A DNA stretch of 64,000 nt from an uncultured beta proteobacterium (lineage in GTDB: Bacteria; Pseudomonadota; Gammaproteobacteria; Burkholderiales; Burkholderiaceae_C), in NCBI GenBank assembly GCA_903830985.1, contig CAIKVZ010000116.1, positions 53,263-117,262 on the forward strand, read 5' to 3'. Shown in pieces: positions 33,490 through 42,054 of this stretch (position 1 is the first letter of the stretch; every line of letters begins with the position of its first letter). The notes below the pieces were generated by a model that was not told where the DNA came from, made no database searches, and saw only the letters and a program-made list of their open reading frames with translations. The translations under genes were made by a program, and so were the position numbers.

Positions 33490-34776
33490 TCAGGCCGTTG
33501 CTGACCCATCGATGACGATGGCCCGGAAGTCGTTCACATTGGTCAGCGTGGGGCCGGTGATGACGGAATCGCCCAAGGCCTGGAAGAAGCCGTGGCCGTC
33601 GTTGTTGTCCAGGCTGGCGCGCGGATTGATTCCCTGCGCCCAGGCGCGCTTCAGCGTGTCGGGCGTGAGCACGGCACCGGCGATCTCCTCCGCACCGTCG
33701 ACGCCGTCGGTGTCGCCCGCCATGGCGTGCACGCCGGGCAGTCCGTCCAGGGCGACGCCAAGGGCGAGCAGGAATTCGACGTTGCGCCCGCCGCGTCCAT
33801 TGCCCTTGAGGGTCACCGTGGTTTCACCGCCCGACAGAATCACGCAGGGCGGTTGGAACGGCTGACCCTGCAGCGCCACCTGGCGTGCGATCGCCGCGTG
33901 GGCCTTGGCGATATCGCGCGCCTCGCCCTCCATGCTGTCGCTCAGGATCCAGGGCGTGATGCCCGCATCCCGTGCCACCTGGGCGGCGCCTTCCAAGGCG
34001 ATCTGCGGCGCGGTGATGATGCGGGTCTCGATGTGCGCCAGGCGCGCGTCACCGGGCTTGACCGATTCACCGCCACCGCTCTGCAACAGCGCGCGCGCAG
34101 CAGAGGGCAGGGCTATGCCGTAGCGCGCCACGATGGCCAGCGCGTCGGCGCAGGTGCTGACGTCGGCGACGGTGGGGCCCGAGGCGATGTCGGCGGGTGA
34201 ATCCCCCGGCACGTCGGAGATCAGCAGCGTCAGCACCCGCGCCGGATAACAGGCCGCGGCCAGGCGTCCACCCTTGATGCCCGACAGATGGCGACGCAGA
34301 CAGTTCATCTCGGAAATCGTCGCGCCGCAATTCAGCAGCGCAGAATTCACGGCCTGCTTGTCGGCCAGCGTGAGCCCCTCGCCGGGCGCGACCAGCAGCG
34401 ACGAGCCGCCACCCGAGATCAGCGCGATCACCAGATCGTCGGGTGTGAGTCCGTTCACCAGCGCCAACATGCGCTGGCTCGCCTTCAGTCCTGCCGCGTC
34501 GGGCACCGGGTGCGCAGCCTGAACGATCTCGATGCGTTCGCAGGGCACTTCGTAACCATAGCGCGTCACCACCAGGCCCGCCAGCGGTCCGACCCAATGG
34601 TCTTCCAGCGCGCGCGCCATCGCGGCCGAGGCCTTGCCCGCGCCGATGACGATGGTGCGGCCCTTGGGACGTGGTGGCAGGTGCTGCGCCAGGCACAGTG
34701 CGGGTTGAGCCGCAGCGACGGCGGCGTCGAACAGGGCGCGCAGCAGGGGACGGCGGTCGACGGGGGACTTGTTCAT
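33490..34776 (-). CDS. Glycerate 2-kinase (GckA/TtuD, MOFRL family)
   Basis: 428 aa. The N-terminal domain has IVIGAGKASAAMARALE and ALISGGGSSLLVAPG, and the C-terminal MOFRL domain has CVILSGGETTVTLKGNGRGGRN and AGDTDGVDG, the family signatures. It phosphorylates D-glycerate to 2-phosphoglycerate, feeding glyoxylate/tartrate degradation products into glycolysis. Length is normal for the family. It is convergent with the thioesterase gene, 6 nt apart, and no tartronate-semialdehyde genes flank it. Confidence 0.93.
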   Translation of the reverse strand: MNKSPVDRRPLLRALFDAAVAAAQPALCLAQHLPPRPKGRTIVIGAGKASAAMARALEDHWVGPLAGLVVTRYGYEVPCERIEIVQAAHPVPDAAGLKASQRMLALVNGLTPDDLVIALISGGGSSLLVAPGEGLTLADKQAVNSALLNCGATISEMNCLRRHLSGIKGGRLAAACYPARVLTLLISDVPGDSPADIASGPTVADVSTCADALAIVARYGIALPSAARALLQSGGGESVKPGDARLAHIETRIITAPQIALEGAAQVARDAGITPWILSDSMEGEARDIAKAHAAIARQVALQGQPFQPPCVILSGGETTVTLKGNGRGGRNVEFLLALGVALDGLPGVHAMAGDTDGVDGAEEIAGAVLTPDTLKRAWAQGINPRASLDNNDGHGFFQALGDSVITGPTLTNVNDFRAIVIDGSATA

Positions 34777-34856
34777 TGCCGAATTCTAGGCCCGTGATAA
34801 CGCTGTCGAACGACGTGGAAGAGACCAACGGCCAGATGAAAGAGCGCGGGCCGTGC

Positions 34857-35255
34857 CTAGACCCGCAGCGTGAACGGCTGAAGCATGCTGACGCGGTTGT
34901 TCTCGGTGTCGATGAACGACAGGTACAGGCCTATGCCTGGTATCTCCATGGGCTCACCCAACAGTTTTCCACCAGCCTCGCTGACCTGCGCCATGGCGGC
35001 GTGGATGTCGTTCACCGCGATCACGATGGAGGGGTGCTGCGCCGGCCAGTCGGCCTTGCGCGCATAGAAGCCACCGTTGATGGCGCCGGGCTGCAAGGGC
35101 CGACCCTCGGCGCTGGTTTCGGTGGTGGCGGCCGTCACATAGTTGCCCATGGCGTCGCCGAGCAGCTGCGTCTGCCAGCCAAAGGCGGTCTGATAAAAGC
35201 GCGCCATGCGCTCGCGGTCGTCGTAAGGCATTTCAAAGTGAACCACGGGATTCAT
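34857..35255 (-). CDS. VOC-superfamily (glyoxalase/bleomycin-resistance fold) protein
   Basis: 132 aa. VHFEMPYDDRERMARFYQTAFGWQ begins the first beta-alpha-beta-beta-beta module, and SIVIAVNDIHAAMAQVSEAGGKLLGEP and GIGLYLSFIDTENNRVSML the second. The ends of both modules supply the metal-site His/Glu positions. Function cannot be fixed beyond the fold. AAGGAGA precedes the ATG. It is 26 nt downstream of an SRPBCC gene on the same strand; such pairs are frequent. Confidence 0.88.
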   Translation of the reverse strand: MNPVVHFEMPYDDRERMARFYQTAFGWQTQLLGDAMGNYVTAATTETSAEGRPLQPGAINGGFYARKADWPAQHPSIVIAVNDIHAAMAQVSEAGGKLLGEPMEIPGIGLYLSFIDTENNRVSMLQPFTLRV

Positions 35256-35281
35256 GCTGATGTCTCCTTGTTAAGCGAAGG

Positions 35282-35746
35282 TCAAAGCGTGGCCGCGAGG
35301 CGTGCCAGTTGGTCGGTGGCAATGCCCCAGCCTTGATGAAAGCCCATCTTTTCGTGCTCGGTGCAGTCCTGCGCCGTCCAATGGCGTGCGCGCGCCGTGT
35401 AGCGCGTGCCGCCACCCTCGTCCTCGAAAGTGAGGATGCAGGTGAAGAACGGCTTGTCGGACGGGACCCAGGCGCTGGTGTAAGCATCGGTGAACACCAG
35501 ACGCTCGTTCGACACGACCTCCAGATAGACGCCTCGGTTGGGCATCTGCGTGCCATCCGGACCCTGCATGGTGATCACGCTGGCACCTCCGGCGCGCACG
35601 TCGACCACGGCCGCAACGGTCTTCCAAGGCGGTGGCGTGAACCACTGTGTGATGAGGGCGGGCTCGGTCCAACAGCGAAACAACTTGTCGCGCGGCACGT
35701 CGATCAGACGGGTCAAAACGAGTTCACGGGTGTCTGTGGCTGGCAT
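35282..35746 (-). CDS. SRPBCC/AHSA1-domain protein
   Basis: 154 aa. LVLTRLIDVPRDKLFRCWTEPALITQWFTP is the standard AHSA1 start, with a helix-grip fold continuing through GVYLEVVSNERLVFTDAYTS and a closing helix. Such proteins bind hydrophobic ligands or act as Hsp90-cochaperone-like regulators; the ligand is unknown. AAGGAGG is close to the ATG. It forms a two-gene unit with the VOC protein. Confidence 0.88.
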   Translation of the reverse strand: MPATDTRELVLTRLIDVPRDKLFRCWTEPALITQWFTPPPWKTVAAVVDVRAGGASVITMQGPDGTQMPNRGVYLEVVSNERLVFTDAYTSAWVPSDKPFFTCILTFEDEGGGTRYTARARHWTAQDCTEHEKMGFHQGWGIATDQLARLAATL

Positions 35747-35992
35747 GTGGCGGCCTCCTTGGATGCTGCGTCAACGATGAACGCCCCGTCACTGTATTTG
35801 AATTTGCCGTGGTGCGTGACACGAATCACGCCAACACGCCCAGGTCAGGTCATCGCTCCCTCTGTAAAGAAAAGTATCTGTGGTCAACCCACGGGAAAAC
35901 CCTACGTTGTGGATACAAGCCTGATAAATATCGGGCTCGCTCTAGACGATCGGAGCTGCTGCGATCGTCGATTTACGAGTGAAATTATTACC

Positions 35993-36256
35993 ATGTTGAA
36001 TATCAAGACCCTGATCGCTACCGCTTTGCTCTCCAGTGCTGCCGTGGTGTCGTTTGCCCAAGCCCCTGCCGCTCCCAAGGCTGCAGATGTGAAGGCCCCC
36101 GCCGCCGTGACCGCGCCGGCTGACGCCGCTGCCACCGCCAAGCCAGCGAAGAAGACGCACGCTGCCAAGAAGGCTGCCCGCAAGGCCAAGAAAGCCGCAG
36201 CGGCCAAGAAGACTGACACGGCTGCACCGGCAGCACCAGCATCCGCCGCCAAGTAA
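35993..36256 (+). CDS. Exported Lys/Ala-rich small protein
   Basis: 87 aa. A clear signal peptide (MLNIKTLIATALLSSAAVVSFAQ, cleavage about residue 22) is followed by a low-complexity tail made almost only of Ala, Lys, Pro and Thr, with KKTHAAKKAARKAKKAAAAKK resembling a histone H1 tail. After export it would be strongly basic and could bind wall polymers, lipopolysaccharide or nucleic acid. A long plus-strand frame beginning at 35309 includes it, but only the ATG at 35993 yields a signal peptide. A terminator follows at 36277. Confidence 0.75.
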   Translation: MLNIKTLIATALLSSAAVVSFAQAPAAPKAADVKAPAAVTAPADAAATAKPAKKTHAAKKAARKAKKAAAAKKTDTAAPAAPASAAK

Positions 36257-36276
36257 GACCGCGGACTTCTGACGAA

Positions 36277-36306
36277 CGGGGGCTGGGGAAACTCAGTCCC
36301 CGTTTT
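36277..36306 (+). terminator. Rho-independent terminator
   Basis: CGGGGGCTG (36277-36285) pairs with CAGTCCCCG (36294-36302), with one G-T wobble and an 8-nt loop, then TTTTCT. It ends the transcript of the Lys/Ala-rich protein gene 21 nt after its stop. Confidence 0.8.
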
Positions 36307-36461
36307 CTATGGTGGCGTCAAACGCCCAGCGAGCGGCTTCAGTTGCTCGGAATGAAGCCACGATAAGCGCCGCTTCCATCATCCATCTCCCGACCTCGGC
36401 GCCCATGCAAAGTCGTAAGCTTGCCTACTGACTTCAGGCATTACTCCGTGACAAGCATTCA

Positions 36462-37205
36462 GTGCCAAACCCCATGACAACCACCGCAGGCGTCAACTCC
36501 AGCACGACCAGCGCACTGACGGGTTCACAGACTTCGGCCCAGGCCAGCAGCAGCGTGACCCCGACGTCAAAAGCGCTGCAGAAGGCGGGCGAAAGAATTC
36601 AGGCCGCAGTCGACACTTCGACCACGCAGCTTTCGTCCTTTGGCGTCCTCAAATCGGCCGTGTCAAACATCCAACTGGCGGCACACGCGCTGCACAACTT
36701 GCCGTCCACCGTGTCCACAGCCGACCTCAGAACGGCAGCCAGCGGGTTTGCCGCCGTGTTCAACAATGCCATCAGCACCGCCAAAGCGACTGCCAGCGCC
36801 GTCGGCGCAAGCACCGTCACGGCAAGTGCCGTGCGTGCCGGCTCGGAGCTTGGGCGCGCTGTGACGGTCAACACCGCCACACTGGATGCCATGAAGAAAA
36901 TCGGTTTCTCAGTGTTGAGGGATGGCACGTTAATGCTTGACGCCAAGAAATTCGACGCGGCACAAAAGGCCGATCCGGCTGCCGTGCGCACCACCCTGGC
37001 GAAGCTCGGGCAGCAGGTCGATACGGCGGCCGGCCAGGAGCTTGCGACCGGTGGAACGGTGGCTTCTTCCCTGACGTCTTTGAACCAGCTGGCGTCGTCC
37101 CTGAAGGCACAACAGTCCGCCTTGCTCAAGGCTGGGACCGCCGCAAGCACCAGCAGCGCAGCGTCGGCGAGCTACGGGCTGAGCGCCTACCGGGCGAACG
37201 CCTGA
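36462..37205 (+). CDS. Short FliD-like (flagellar hook-associated protein 2) homologue
   Basis: 247 aa. TTQLSSFGVLKSAVSNIQLAAHAL (about 54-77) resembles the N-terminal FliD segment, and LDAMKKIGFSVLRDGTLMLDAKKFDAAQKADPAAV (about 143-177) resembles the FliD C-terminal domain (IGI...DGTLSLD...LDAAL..NP..V). Normal FliD has about 450 residues or more, so the central cap domains are missing. A GTG at 36462 or an ATG at 36474 may start it. The Ser/Thr/Ala-rich ends suggest a secreted protein. It could be a derived cap-like protein or a remnant. Confidence 0.6.
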   Translation: MPNPMTTTAGVNSSTTSALTGSQTSAQASSSVTPTSKALQKAGERIQAAVDTSTTQLSSFGVLKSAVSNIQLAAHALHNLPSTVSTADLRTAASGFAAVFNNAISTAKATASAVGASTVTASAVRAGSELGRAVTVNTATLDAMKKIGFSVLRDGTLMLDAKKFDAAQKADPAAVRTTLAKLGQQVDTAAGQELATGGTVASSLTSLNQLASSLKAQQSALLKAGTAASTSSAASASYGLSAYRANA

Positions 37206-37239
37206 CGGATCACACGCGTCGAAGGATCTGCTGAAAGAT

Positions 37240-37581
37240 TCAGGGCCGCTTGCCATAGGCGCGTTCGACCAGGGCGATGCGCAATTCGTAGTGTTCGTAC
37301 CAAACTTCTTTGCCCGACTCTTGCGCCAAAAGATGTTCTGCGTGCCGGCGCCAGGCAGCGATGGCTTCGAGGCTGGTCCAGTACGAGACCGTGATGCCAA
37401 AGCCGTCGGAGTCCCTGGCGCTCTCCACGCCAAGGTAGCCGGGTTGACTCGAAGCCAGTTCGACCATGCGTTGCGCCATGGCGCCGTAGGCGTTTTCTCC
37501 CGGCGTGCGCAGGGAAGAAAAGATCACCGAATAGTAGGGCGGCTCAGGGAGTTGGGCGAAAGAAGATGTTGTCATTGGCAT
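37240..37581 (-). CDS. ABM-domain (antibiotic biosynthesis monooxygenase-like) protein
   Basis: 113 aa from the ATG at 37581 (an ATG two codons later is also possible). PYYSVIFSSLRTPGENAYGAMAQRMVELASSQPGYLGVESARD and ITVSYWTSLEAIAAWRRHAEHL form the dimeric ferredoxin-like ABM fold. Many such small proteins are haem-degrading or of unknown activity. The frame extends to 37773 but that part lacks homology. It is divergent from the EamA gene. Confidence 0.85.
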   Translation of the reverse strand: MPMTTSSFAQLPEPPYYSVIFSSLRTPGENAYGAMAQRMVELASSQPGYLGVESARDSDGFGITVSYWTSLEAIAAWRRHAEHLLAQESGKEVWYEHYELRIALVERAYGKRP

Positions 37582-37702
37582 GGCCCGTCGACACGACGGG
37601 AACAATGGTTGCGAAGATGATAGCCCGCCGCGCGGAACCTTCGTCGCAGACTGCCGGGTCGGGCCCAGCCATGGGACAAAATAGGCCAAACCAAATTCAC
37701 CC

Positions 37703-38584
37703 ATGACCCCACTCGCCCTTGCCCTGGTGCTGGCCGCAGCCGTCTGCCACGCCACCTGGAACCTCATCGCCAAGAAGGCCGGCGGTGGTAATCATTTCGT
37801 GCTGATGGGGTCGTTGCTGGTGACGGCGCTGTGGGCGCCCTTGGTGGCATGGGTGGGGGTGCAGGAGGTGGTGCATTGGGGCCGCACCGAGTGGTTGCTG
37901 CTGGCGCTCAGCGCGGCCCTGCACGTCGTGTATTTCCGCACCCTGCTGCACGGCTATGCGGTGTCGGACCTGACCGTGGTCTATCCGGTGGCGCGTGGCA
38001 GCGGCCCTTTGTTGAGCACCATGGGTGCGGTGCTCGTGCTGGGCGAAACCATTTCACTCGTCGGTGCGGCCGGGGCCCTGGCCGTGGTGGCGGGCGTCTT
38101 CCTGATCGCCGGCGGCCCCGGCCTGTGGCGCCAAGCCCATGCGCCCGAGCAGGGCGAACGCGTGCGCCGCGGCCTGCTGTGGGGCGCCCTGACCGGTTGC
38201 TTCATCGCCGGCTACACCGTGATCGACGGCTACGCCGTGAAGGTGCTGCTGATCTCGCCCATCCTCGTGGACTACGTGGGCAATGTGCTGCGCATTCCGG
38301 TGATGCTGCCCATCGTGCTGCGCGACCGCGCGGGCTTTGCGCAGGCCTGGTGCGCGCAGTGGCGCGCCGCCTTGGTCGTCGCCGTGCTCGGTCCCTTGAG
38401 CTACGTGATGGTGCTGTACGCCGTGCGCATGGCGCCGCTGAGCCATGTGGCCCCCGCCCGCGAAGTCTCGATGCTGTTCGCTGCGCTGGCCGGTGGCACG
38501 CTGCTCGGCGAATCGGACCGCTGGTTGCGGCTCGCGGGCGCTGGCGCCATCGCGGCTGGCGTGGTGGCCCTGGCCCTGGGCTGA
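37703..38584 (+). CDS. EamA/DMT-family transporter
   Basis: 293 aa with ten predicted transmembrane helices in two EamA repeats. The first starts at LALVLAAAVCHATWNLIAKKAGGG and the second near LLWGALTGCFIAGYTVIDGYAV, each ending in a helix with conserved Gly/Pro such as VYPVARGSGPLLSTMGAVLVLGE. DMT-family proteins export amino acids, nucleosides or other metabolites. The cargo is unknown. Confidence 0.9.
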   Translation: MTPLALALVLAAAVCHATWNLIAKKAGGGNHFVLMGSLLVTALWAPLVAWVGVQEVVHWGRTEWLLLALSAALHVVYFRTLLHGYAVSDLTVVYPVARGSGPLLSTMGAVLVLGETISLVGAAGALAVVAGVFLIAGGPGLWRQAHAPEQGERVRRGLLWGALTGCFIAGYTVIDGYAVKVLLISPILVDYVGNVLRIPVMLPIVLRDRAGFAQAWCAQWRAALVVAVLGPLSYVMVLYAVRMAPLSHVAPAREVSMLFAALAGGTLLGESDRWLRLAGAGAIAAGVVALALG

Positions 38585-38648
38585 GATCCTCGCCGCCACA
38601 GCACGGAGGCACGGTTAAGCTTCAGGTCCCCCCAGCCTTGGAACCTTC

Positions 38649-39212
38649 ATGATCAAGCATCAACGCATCACCCTGCGGCATGTCACCGAGGCCGATCTGC
38701 CGGCAATGATCAAGGCAGCGGGCGACCCTTTGGCGAACGGCGCCTACAACCCTTGCAGGCTGGTCAGTCCGCATGCCGTGCAAAAGCGCTTTCACGACAA
38801 CGGCTTTTCAAGCGACGAACACGAGGCGTTCCTGGTCTGCGATGAGTCGGGGGCGGTCATTGGGGACGTCATGCACTTCCCGGCCAAGCGCTACACCACA
38901 GCGCGCGAAGTCGGCTGGCGCATTCACGACCCGGCCCACAGAAACCGCGGATACGCCACGGAGGCCGTCACGGCGCTGGTGGACTATCTCTTCAAAAGCT
39001 ATCCCATGAACCGCATCGAGTGCAATACCTCGACCGAGAACCACGCTTCGATACGCATGGCCCAGAAGTGCGGCTTTGTGCGCGAGGGCGTGCTGCGTGG
39101 CCTGGTGTTCGTCGGGGGCGTCTATCTGGACGATGTCGTGCTTTCGATACTGCGAGCCGTATGGGAAGCGAAGAAGTCCGTCGCAACAACACCAAGCCTG
39201 TCAGGAGCCTGA
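38649..39212 (+). CDS. GNAT acetyltransferase, RimJ/RimL type
   Basis: 187 aa. ITLRHVTEADLPAMIKA opens the fold, EVGWRIHDPAHRNRGYATEAV is motif A with the acetyl-CoA pyrophosphate loop (HRNRGYAT), and NRIECNTSTENHASIRMAQKCGFVREGVLRG is the B motif. This subtype acetylates protein N-termini or small amines and antibiotics. The next GNAT gene starts 5 nt after its stop, so the two are probably co-transcribed. Confidence 0.9.
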   Translation: MIKHQRITLRHVTEADLPAMIKAAGDPLANGAYNPCRLVSPHAVQKRFHDNGFSSDEHEAFLVCDESGAVIGDVMHFPAKRYTTAREVGWRIHDPAHRNRGYATEAVTALVDYLFKSYPMNRIECNTSTENHASIRMAQKCGFVREGVLRGLVFVGGVYLDDVVLSILRAVWEAKKSVATTPSLSGA

Positions 39213-39217
39213 AGACC

Positions 39218-39727
39218 ATGAGCATCACCATCCGCCACGCCGAACCGGGTGACTACGCCGCCTGCGCCCTGATCTACGCGCAACCACTGGCCGCGGCGGG
39301 CACCATGCAAATCCCTTTGCAATCGATCGAGGTCTGGAGAAAGCGCCTGGAAGGCATGGCGCCGGCGGACCGCATTCTGGTCGCGGTGCTGGACGGTGAA
39401 GTGGTCGGCAATCTGGGACTGCACCCTGCCACCCAGGCGCGACGCTCGCACGTGGCGGGCATCGGCATGGCGGTGCGCGATGACCACCATGGCAAGGGAG
39501 TGGGGACGGCCCTGCTCAAGGCCGCCGTGGATCTGGCGGACAACTGGCTCAATCTGCTGCGCCTGGAACTCACCGTCTGGACCGACAACGAAGCGGCGCT
39601 GCGGCTCTACCGGGGCCAGGGCTTTGTGCTGGAGGGAACGCACCGCGCCTATGCGCTGCGCCAGGGACGCTACGCCGACGTGCACGCCATGGCGCGGCTG
39701 CATCCCTCGCCACCGTCGATCGTCTGA
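39218..39727 (+). CDS. GNAT acetyltransferase
   Basis: 169 aa. ITIRHAEPGDYAACALIYAQP and GIGMAVRDDHHGKGVGTALLKAAVDLA (acetyl-CoA loop HHGKGVGT), then LRLELTVWTDNEAALRLYRGQGF, define the fold. AGGAG lies 12 nt before the ATG at 39218; a longer frame from 39020 overlaps the preceding gene. The substrate is unknown; the sequence resembles small N-acetyltransferases near YhhY. It probably forms a pair with the upstream GNAT. Confidence 0.9.
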   Translation: MSITIRHAEPGDYAACALIYAQPLAAAGTMQIPLQSIEVWRKRLEGMAPADRILVAVLDGEVVGNLGLHPATQARRSHVAGIGMAVRDDHHGKGVGTALLKAAVDLADNWLNLLRLELTVWTDNEAALRLYRGQGFVLEGTHRAYALRQGRYADVHAMARLHPSPPSIV

Positions 39728-39780
39728 GGTGCAACGCCTGCGCGCGCAGGGGATGTCTGTTGCAACCGGCCCACAGGCCG

Positions 39781-39809
39781 TTGACCCGATGAAGCTCAGA
39801 CTTTAGTAT
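39781..39809 (+). promoter_or_regulatory. Sigma-70 type promoter of the aminotransferase leader
   Basis: TTGACC (39781-39786) and TAGTAT (39804-39809) are separated by exactly 17 nt. Each hexamer matches the consensus at five (TTGACA) and four or five (TATAAT) positions. Transcription would start near 39816, leaving a leader of about 200 nt before the gene at 40016. Confidence 0.65.
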
Positions 39810-39819
39810 CGGCCTCCTC

Positions 39820-39930
39820 ATGCACGCCTACCTGTCCCCGCGACGCCACTCATCCGCTCGACGCCCGTCGGGTGTGCCGTGCTGCGTTTGCGGAATATCG
39901 ATGGCGAGAAAAGAGCTGCACCGAAGCTGA
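39820..39930 (+). CDS. Cys/Arg-rich leader peptide (candidate attenuator ORF)
   Basis: 36 aa: begins MHAYLSPRRHSSARRP, includes Pro-Cys-Cys-Val-Cys (codons for residues 20-24, 39877-39891) and ends ARKELHRS with TGA at 39928. The ATG lies only about 4 nt from the predicted transcription start, so it would be nearly leaderless. Two Arg pairs and the CCVC cluster are unusual for a random frame and typical of regulatory leader peptides. The segment 39872-39881, overlapping the first Cys codons, is complementary (9 of 10 pairs) to 39962-39971 in the terminator stem. Confidence 0.55.
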   Translation: MHAYLSPRRHSSARRPSGVPCCVCGISMARKELHRS

Positions 39931-39938
39931 TCTCTCGC
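39904..39938 (+). other. Leader hairpin upstream of the terminator
   Basis: GCGAGA (39904-39909) pairs with TCTCGC (39933-39938), and an inner AGCT/AGCT pair closes the GCACCGA loop. The hairpin covers the end of the leader ORF, so a translating ribosome would disrupt it. Confidence 0.5.
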
Positions 39939-39956
39939 ACAGAAGATTTCCCCGAC

Positions 39957-39987
39957 AAGGCCACGGCTCACCCCCGTGGCCTTTTTT
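39957..39987 (+). terminator. Intrinsic terminator in the 5' leader (attenuator)
   Basis: AAGGCCACGG (39957-39966) pairs with CCGTGGCCTT (39974-39983) around a 7-nt loop, followed by a T-run. It lies about 20 nt before the AGGAG of the aminotransferase-GNAT gene and after a good promoter, so it would stop most transcripts unless an alternative structure forms. Confidence 0.85.
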
Positions 39988-40015
39988 GTTTTCAGCCCAC
40001 CCCAGGAGAATTTGA

Positions 40016-41731
40016 ATGCCCATGGCAAGCACCCCCCACAGTCTGATGGCCGTCAACCAGCGCCCCGAGCAGGTCTTTGTGCGCGGCGCAGGCGCCTACC
40101 TCTACGACCGCGAGGGGCGCCGCTACCTCGACTGGGTGCAGGGCTGGTCGGTGAATTGCCTGGGGCACTCGCCTGCCGTGATCGCGCAGGCGCTGTGTGC
40201 CCAGGCCCACACGCTCATCAATCCGGGGCCGGCCTTCTACAACGAGCCCGCCATGGAACTCGCGGAACTGCTGACGCGCCACAGCTGCTTCGATCAGGTG
40301 TTCTTCGCCAGTTCGGGCGCCGAGGCGAATGAGGGCGCGATCAAGCTGGCACGCAAATGGGGCCAACGCCACAAAAATGGCGCGTTCGAGATCATCACTT
40401 TCGACAACGCCTTTCACGGCCGCACGCTGGCCACCATGTCGGCCAGCGGCAAGCCGGGCTGGGACACGCTCTTTGCGCCGCAGGTGCCGGGCTTTCCCAA
40501 GGCCCGCTTCAACGACATCGAATCCGTGCGCGCCCTCATCAGTACCAACGCCGTGGCCATCATGCTCGAGCCCACGCAGGGCGAGGCCGGCGTGATCCCT
40601 GCGGACATGGCCTTCCTTCAGGGCCTGCGCGCACTGTGCGACGAACACGAGCTGCTGTTGATCGTCGACGAAGTGCAGACCGGCTGCGGCCGAACCGGGA
40701 CGCTGTTCGCCTACGAGCAGTACGGCATCGAGCCCGACATCATGACCCTGGGCAAGGGCCTGGGCGGCGGCGTGCCGCTGTCTGCGCTGCTGGCCAAGGA
40801 AGCCTGCTGCTGCTTCGAAGCCGGCGACCAGGGTGGCACCTTTTGCGGCAATGCGCTCACCTGTGCGGCCGGTGTCGCCGTCATGCGCAGCCTTCTGGCC
40901 GACGGTTTTCTGGCAGAAAGCCGCGAGGTCTGCGCTCGGCTGCGCAGCGGTCTGGTCGATGTCGCAATGGAATTCCAGCTGGGCGAAGTCCGGGGCCGCG
41001 GCGCGTTGCTGGCGCTGGAACTGGGGCGCGACATCGCAGCCGAAGTGGTCACCCTGGCCAGAGAGATGGGCCTGCTGCTGAACGCACCGCGCGCGCACTG
41101 CCTGCGCTTCATGCCACCGCTCAACAGCACGGCGGCCGAGGTGCAGGAGGGGCTTGGGCTGCTGCGCCAGGTGTTGGCAACACTGCTGAAGAACCAAGCC
41201 TTGCCCGCTGTTGCTGCTGCACCGGATGCATCCCGGGACGCGCTGAGGGTGACCGTCTACGACGACCGACTGCACCGCGCGGAAGTCATCTCGCTGTGGC
41301 GCCAAGTGTTCGGCTACGAGACGGCGCACAACGCGCCGGAACTGGCCATCGACAGAAAGCTCGCCATGCGCGACGGTCTGTTCTTCGTCGCGACAGTCGG
41401 TGGCGCGGTGGCAGGCACCCTCATGGCGGGCTACGACGGGCACCGCGGCTGGCTGTATTCGGTGGGCGTGCATCCCGCGCAGCAAAAGACGGGCGTTGGT
41501 GCAGCCCTGATCCGCCACGCCGAGCGCGCCCTGAAGGACCGGGGCTGCCTGAAAATCAACCTGCAGATCATCGGCTCCAATGAGCGCGTCACCGGTTTCT
41601 ACCAGGCCCTGGGCTTCGTCGTCGAGCCGCGCATCAGCATGGGCAAGATCCTCCACAAGGCTGACATGACCCCATCCCCGGACTCGCCTTGCCGGGTTCA
41701 GGAGCCGGGTGGGGGCGCGGTCGCCGGGTGA
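40016..41731 (+). CDS. Class III aminotransferase (ArgD-like) fused to GNAT acetyltransferase
   Basis: 571 aa. Residues 1-400 are a class III PLP aminotransferase of the acetylornithine/ornithine/GABA type. [19 protein letters not shown] binds PLP phosphate, [15 protein letters not shown] holds the cofactor Asp, and [16 protein letters not shown] the catalytic Lys. Residues about 415-552 are a GNAT domain with [24 protein letters not shown] (acetyl-CoA loop) and [13 protein letters not shown]. Stand-alone ArgD has about 400 residues, so this is a genuine two-domain fusion without a frameshift. It may transaminate and acetylate one amine substrate in turn. AGGAG is 7 nt before the ATG. Expression is probably controlled by the leader terminator. 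Confidence 0.9.
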   Translation: MPMASTPHSLMAVNQRPEQVFVRGAGAYLYDREGRRYLDWVQGWSVNCLGHSPAVIAQALCAQAHTLINPGPAFYNEPAMELAELLTRHSCFDQVFFASSGAEANEGAIKLARKWGQRHKNGAFEIITFDNAFHGRTLATMSASGKPGWDTLFAPQVPGFPKARFNDIESVRALISTNAVAIMLEPTQGEAGVIPADMAFLQGLRALCDEHELLLIVDEVQTGCGRTGTLFAYEQYGIEPDIMTLGKGLGGGVPLSALLAKEACCCFEAGDQGGTFCGNALTCAAGVAVMRSLLADGFLAESREVCARLRSGLVDVAMEFQLGEVRGRGALLALELGRDIAAEVVTLAREMGLLLNAPRAHCLRFMPPLNSTAAEVQEGLGLLRQVLATLLKNQALPAVAAAPDASRDALRVTVYDDRLHRAEVISLWRQVFGYETAHNAPELAIDRKLAMRDGLFFVATVGGAVAGTLMAGYDGHRGWLYSVGVHPAQQKTGVGAALIRHAERALKDRGCLKINLQIIGSNERVTGFYQALGFVVEPRISMGKILHKADMTPSPDSPCRVQEPGGGAVAG

Positions 41732-42054
41732 TCGCCGCCGCTCATGTCCTCCGGGCCCGGCCCTCCCCCTCTACTTCGCTGCGACGACCACCCAACACCC
41801 GCGCCACGCCACGCCTGTGGGTGCGTGAGCGGGGTGCACCCACTCCGCTGGCAGGTCGGGACGGTGGGGCGCTTTGCGAAGTGAAGTGAAGGCGAAGACG
41901 CTGGCCGTCAGGCCGACGTCGGGGGACATGAACGCAGCAGAGTGCCCCGGCGGCACGACCCACCTGGAGAGCCTGCGCGCAGTGACGAGGATGCGCTCAG
42001 GTATAACGGAAGCCTCCATGCAGGCATGAAGCCACACACCGTCAAGGAAAGCAC
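41732..42054. other. 323-nt spacer without a supported gene
   Basis: Several short frames exist on both strands, but none has a ribosome-binding site or a family resemblance. A TATAAC hexamer at 42002-42007 may be the -10 of the dipeptidase gene promoter, without a clear -35. The sequence is GC-rich and shows no terminator with a T-run. Confidence 0.5.

Noticed and set aside
39992..41656. 554-codon minus-strand frame opposite the aminotransferase fusion
   Set aside because: No domain is seen and it overlaps a gene with complete catalytic motifs.
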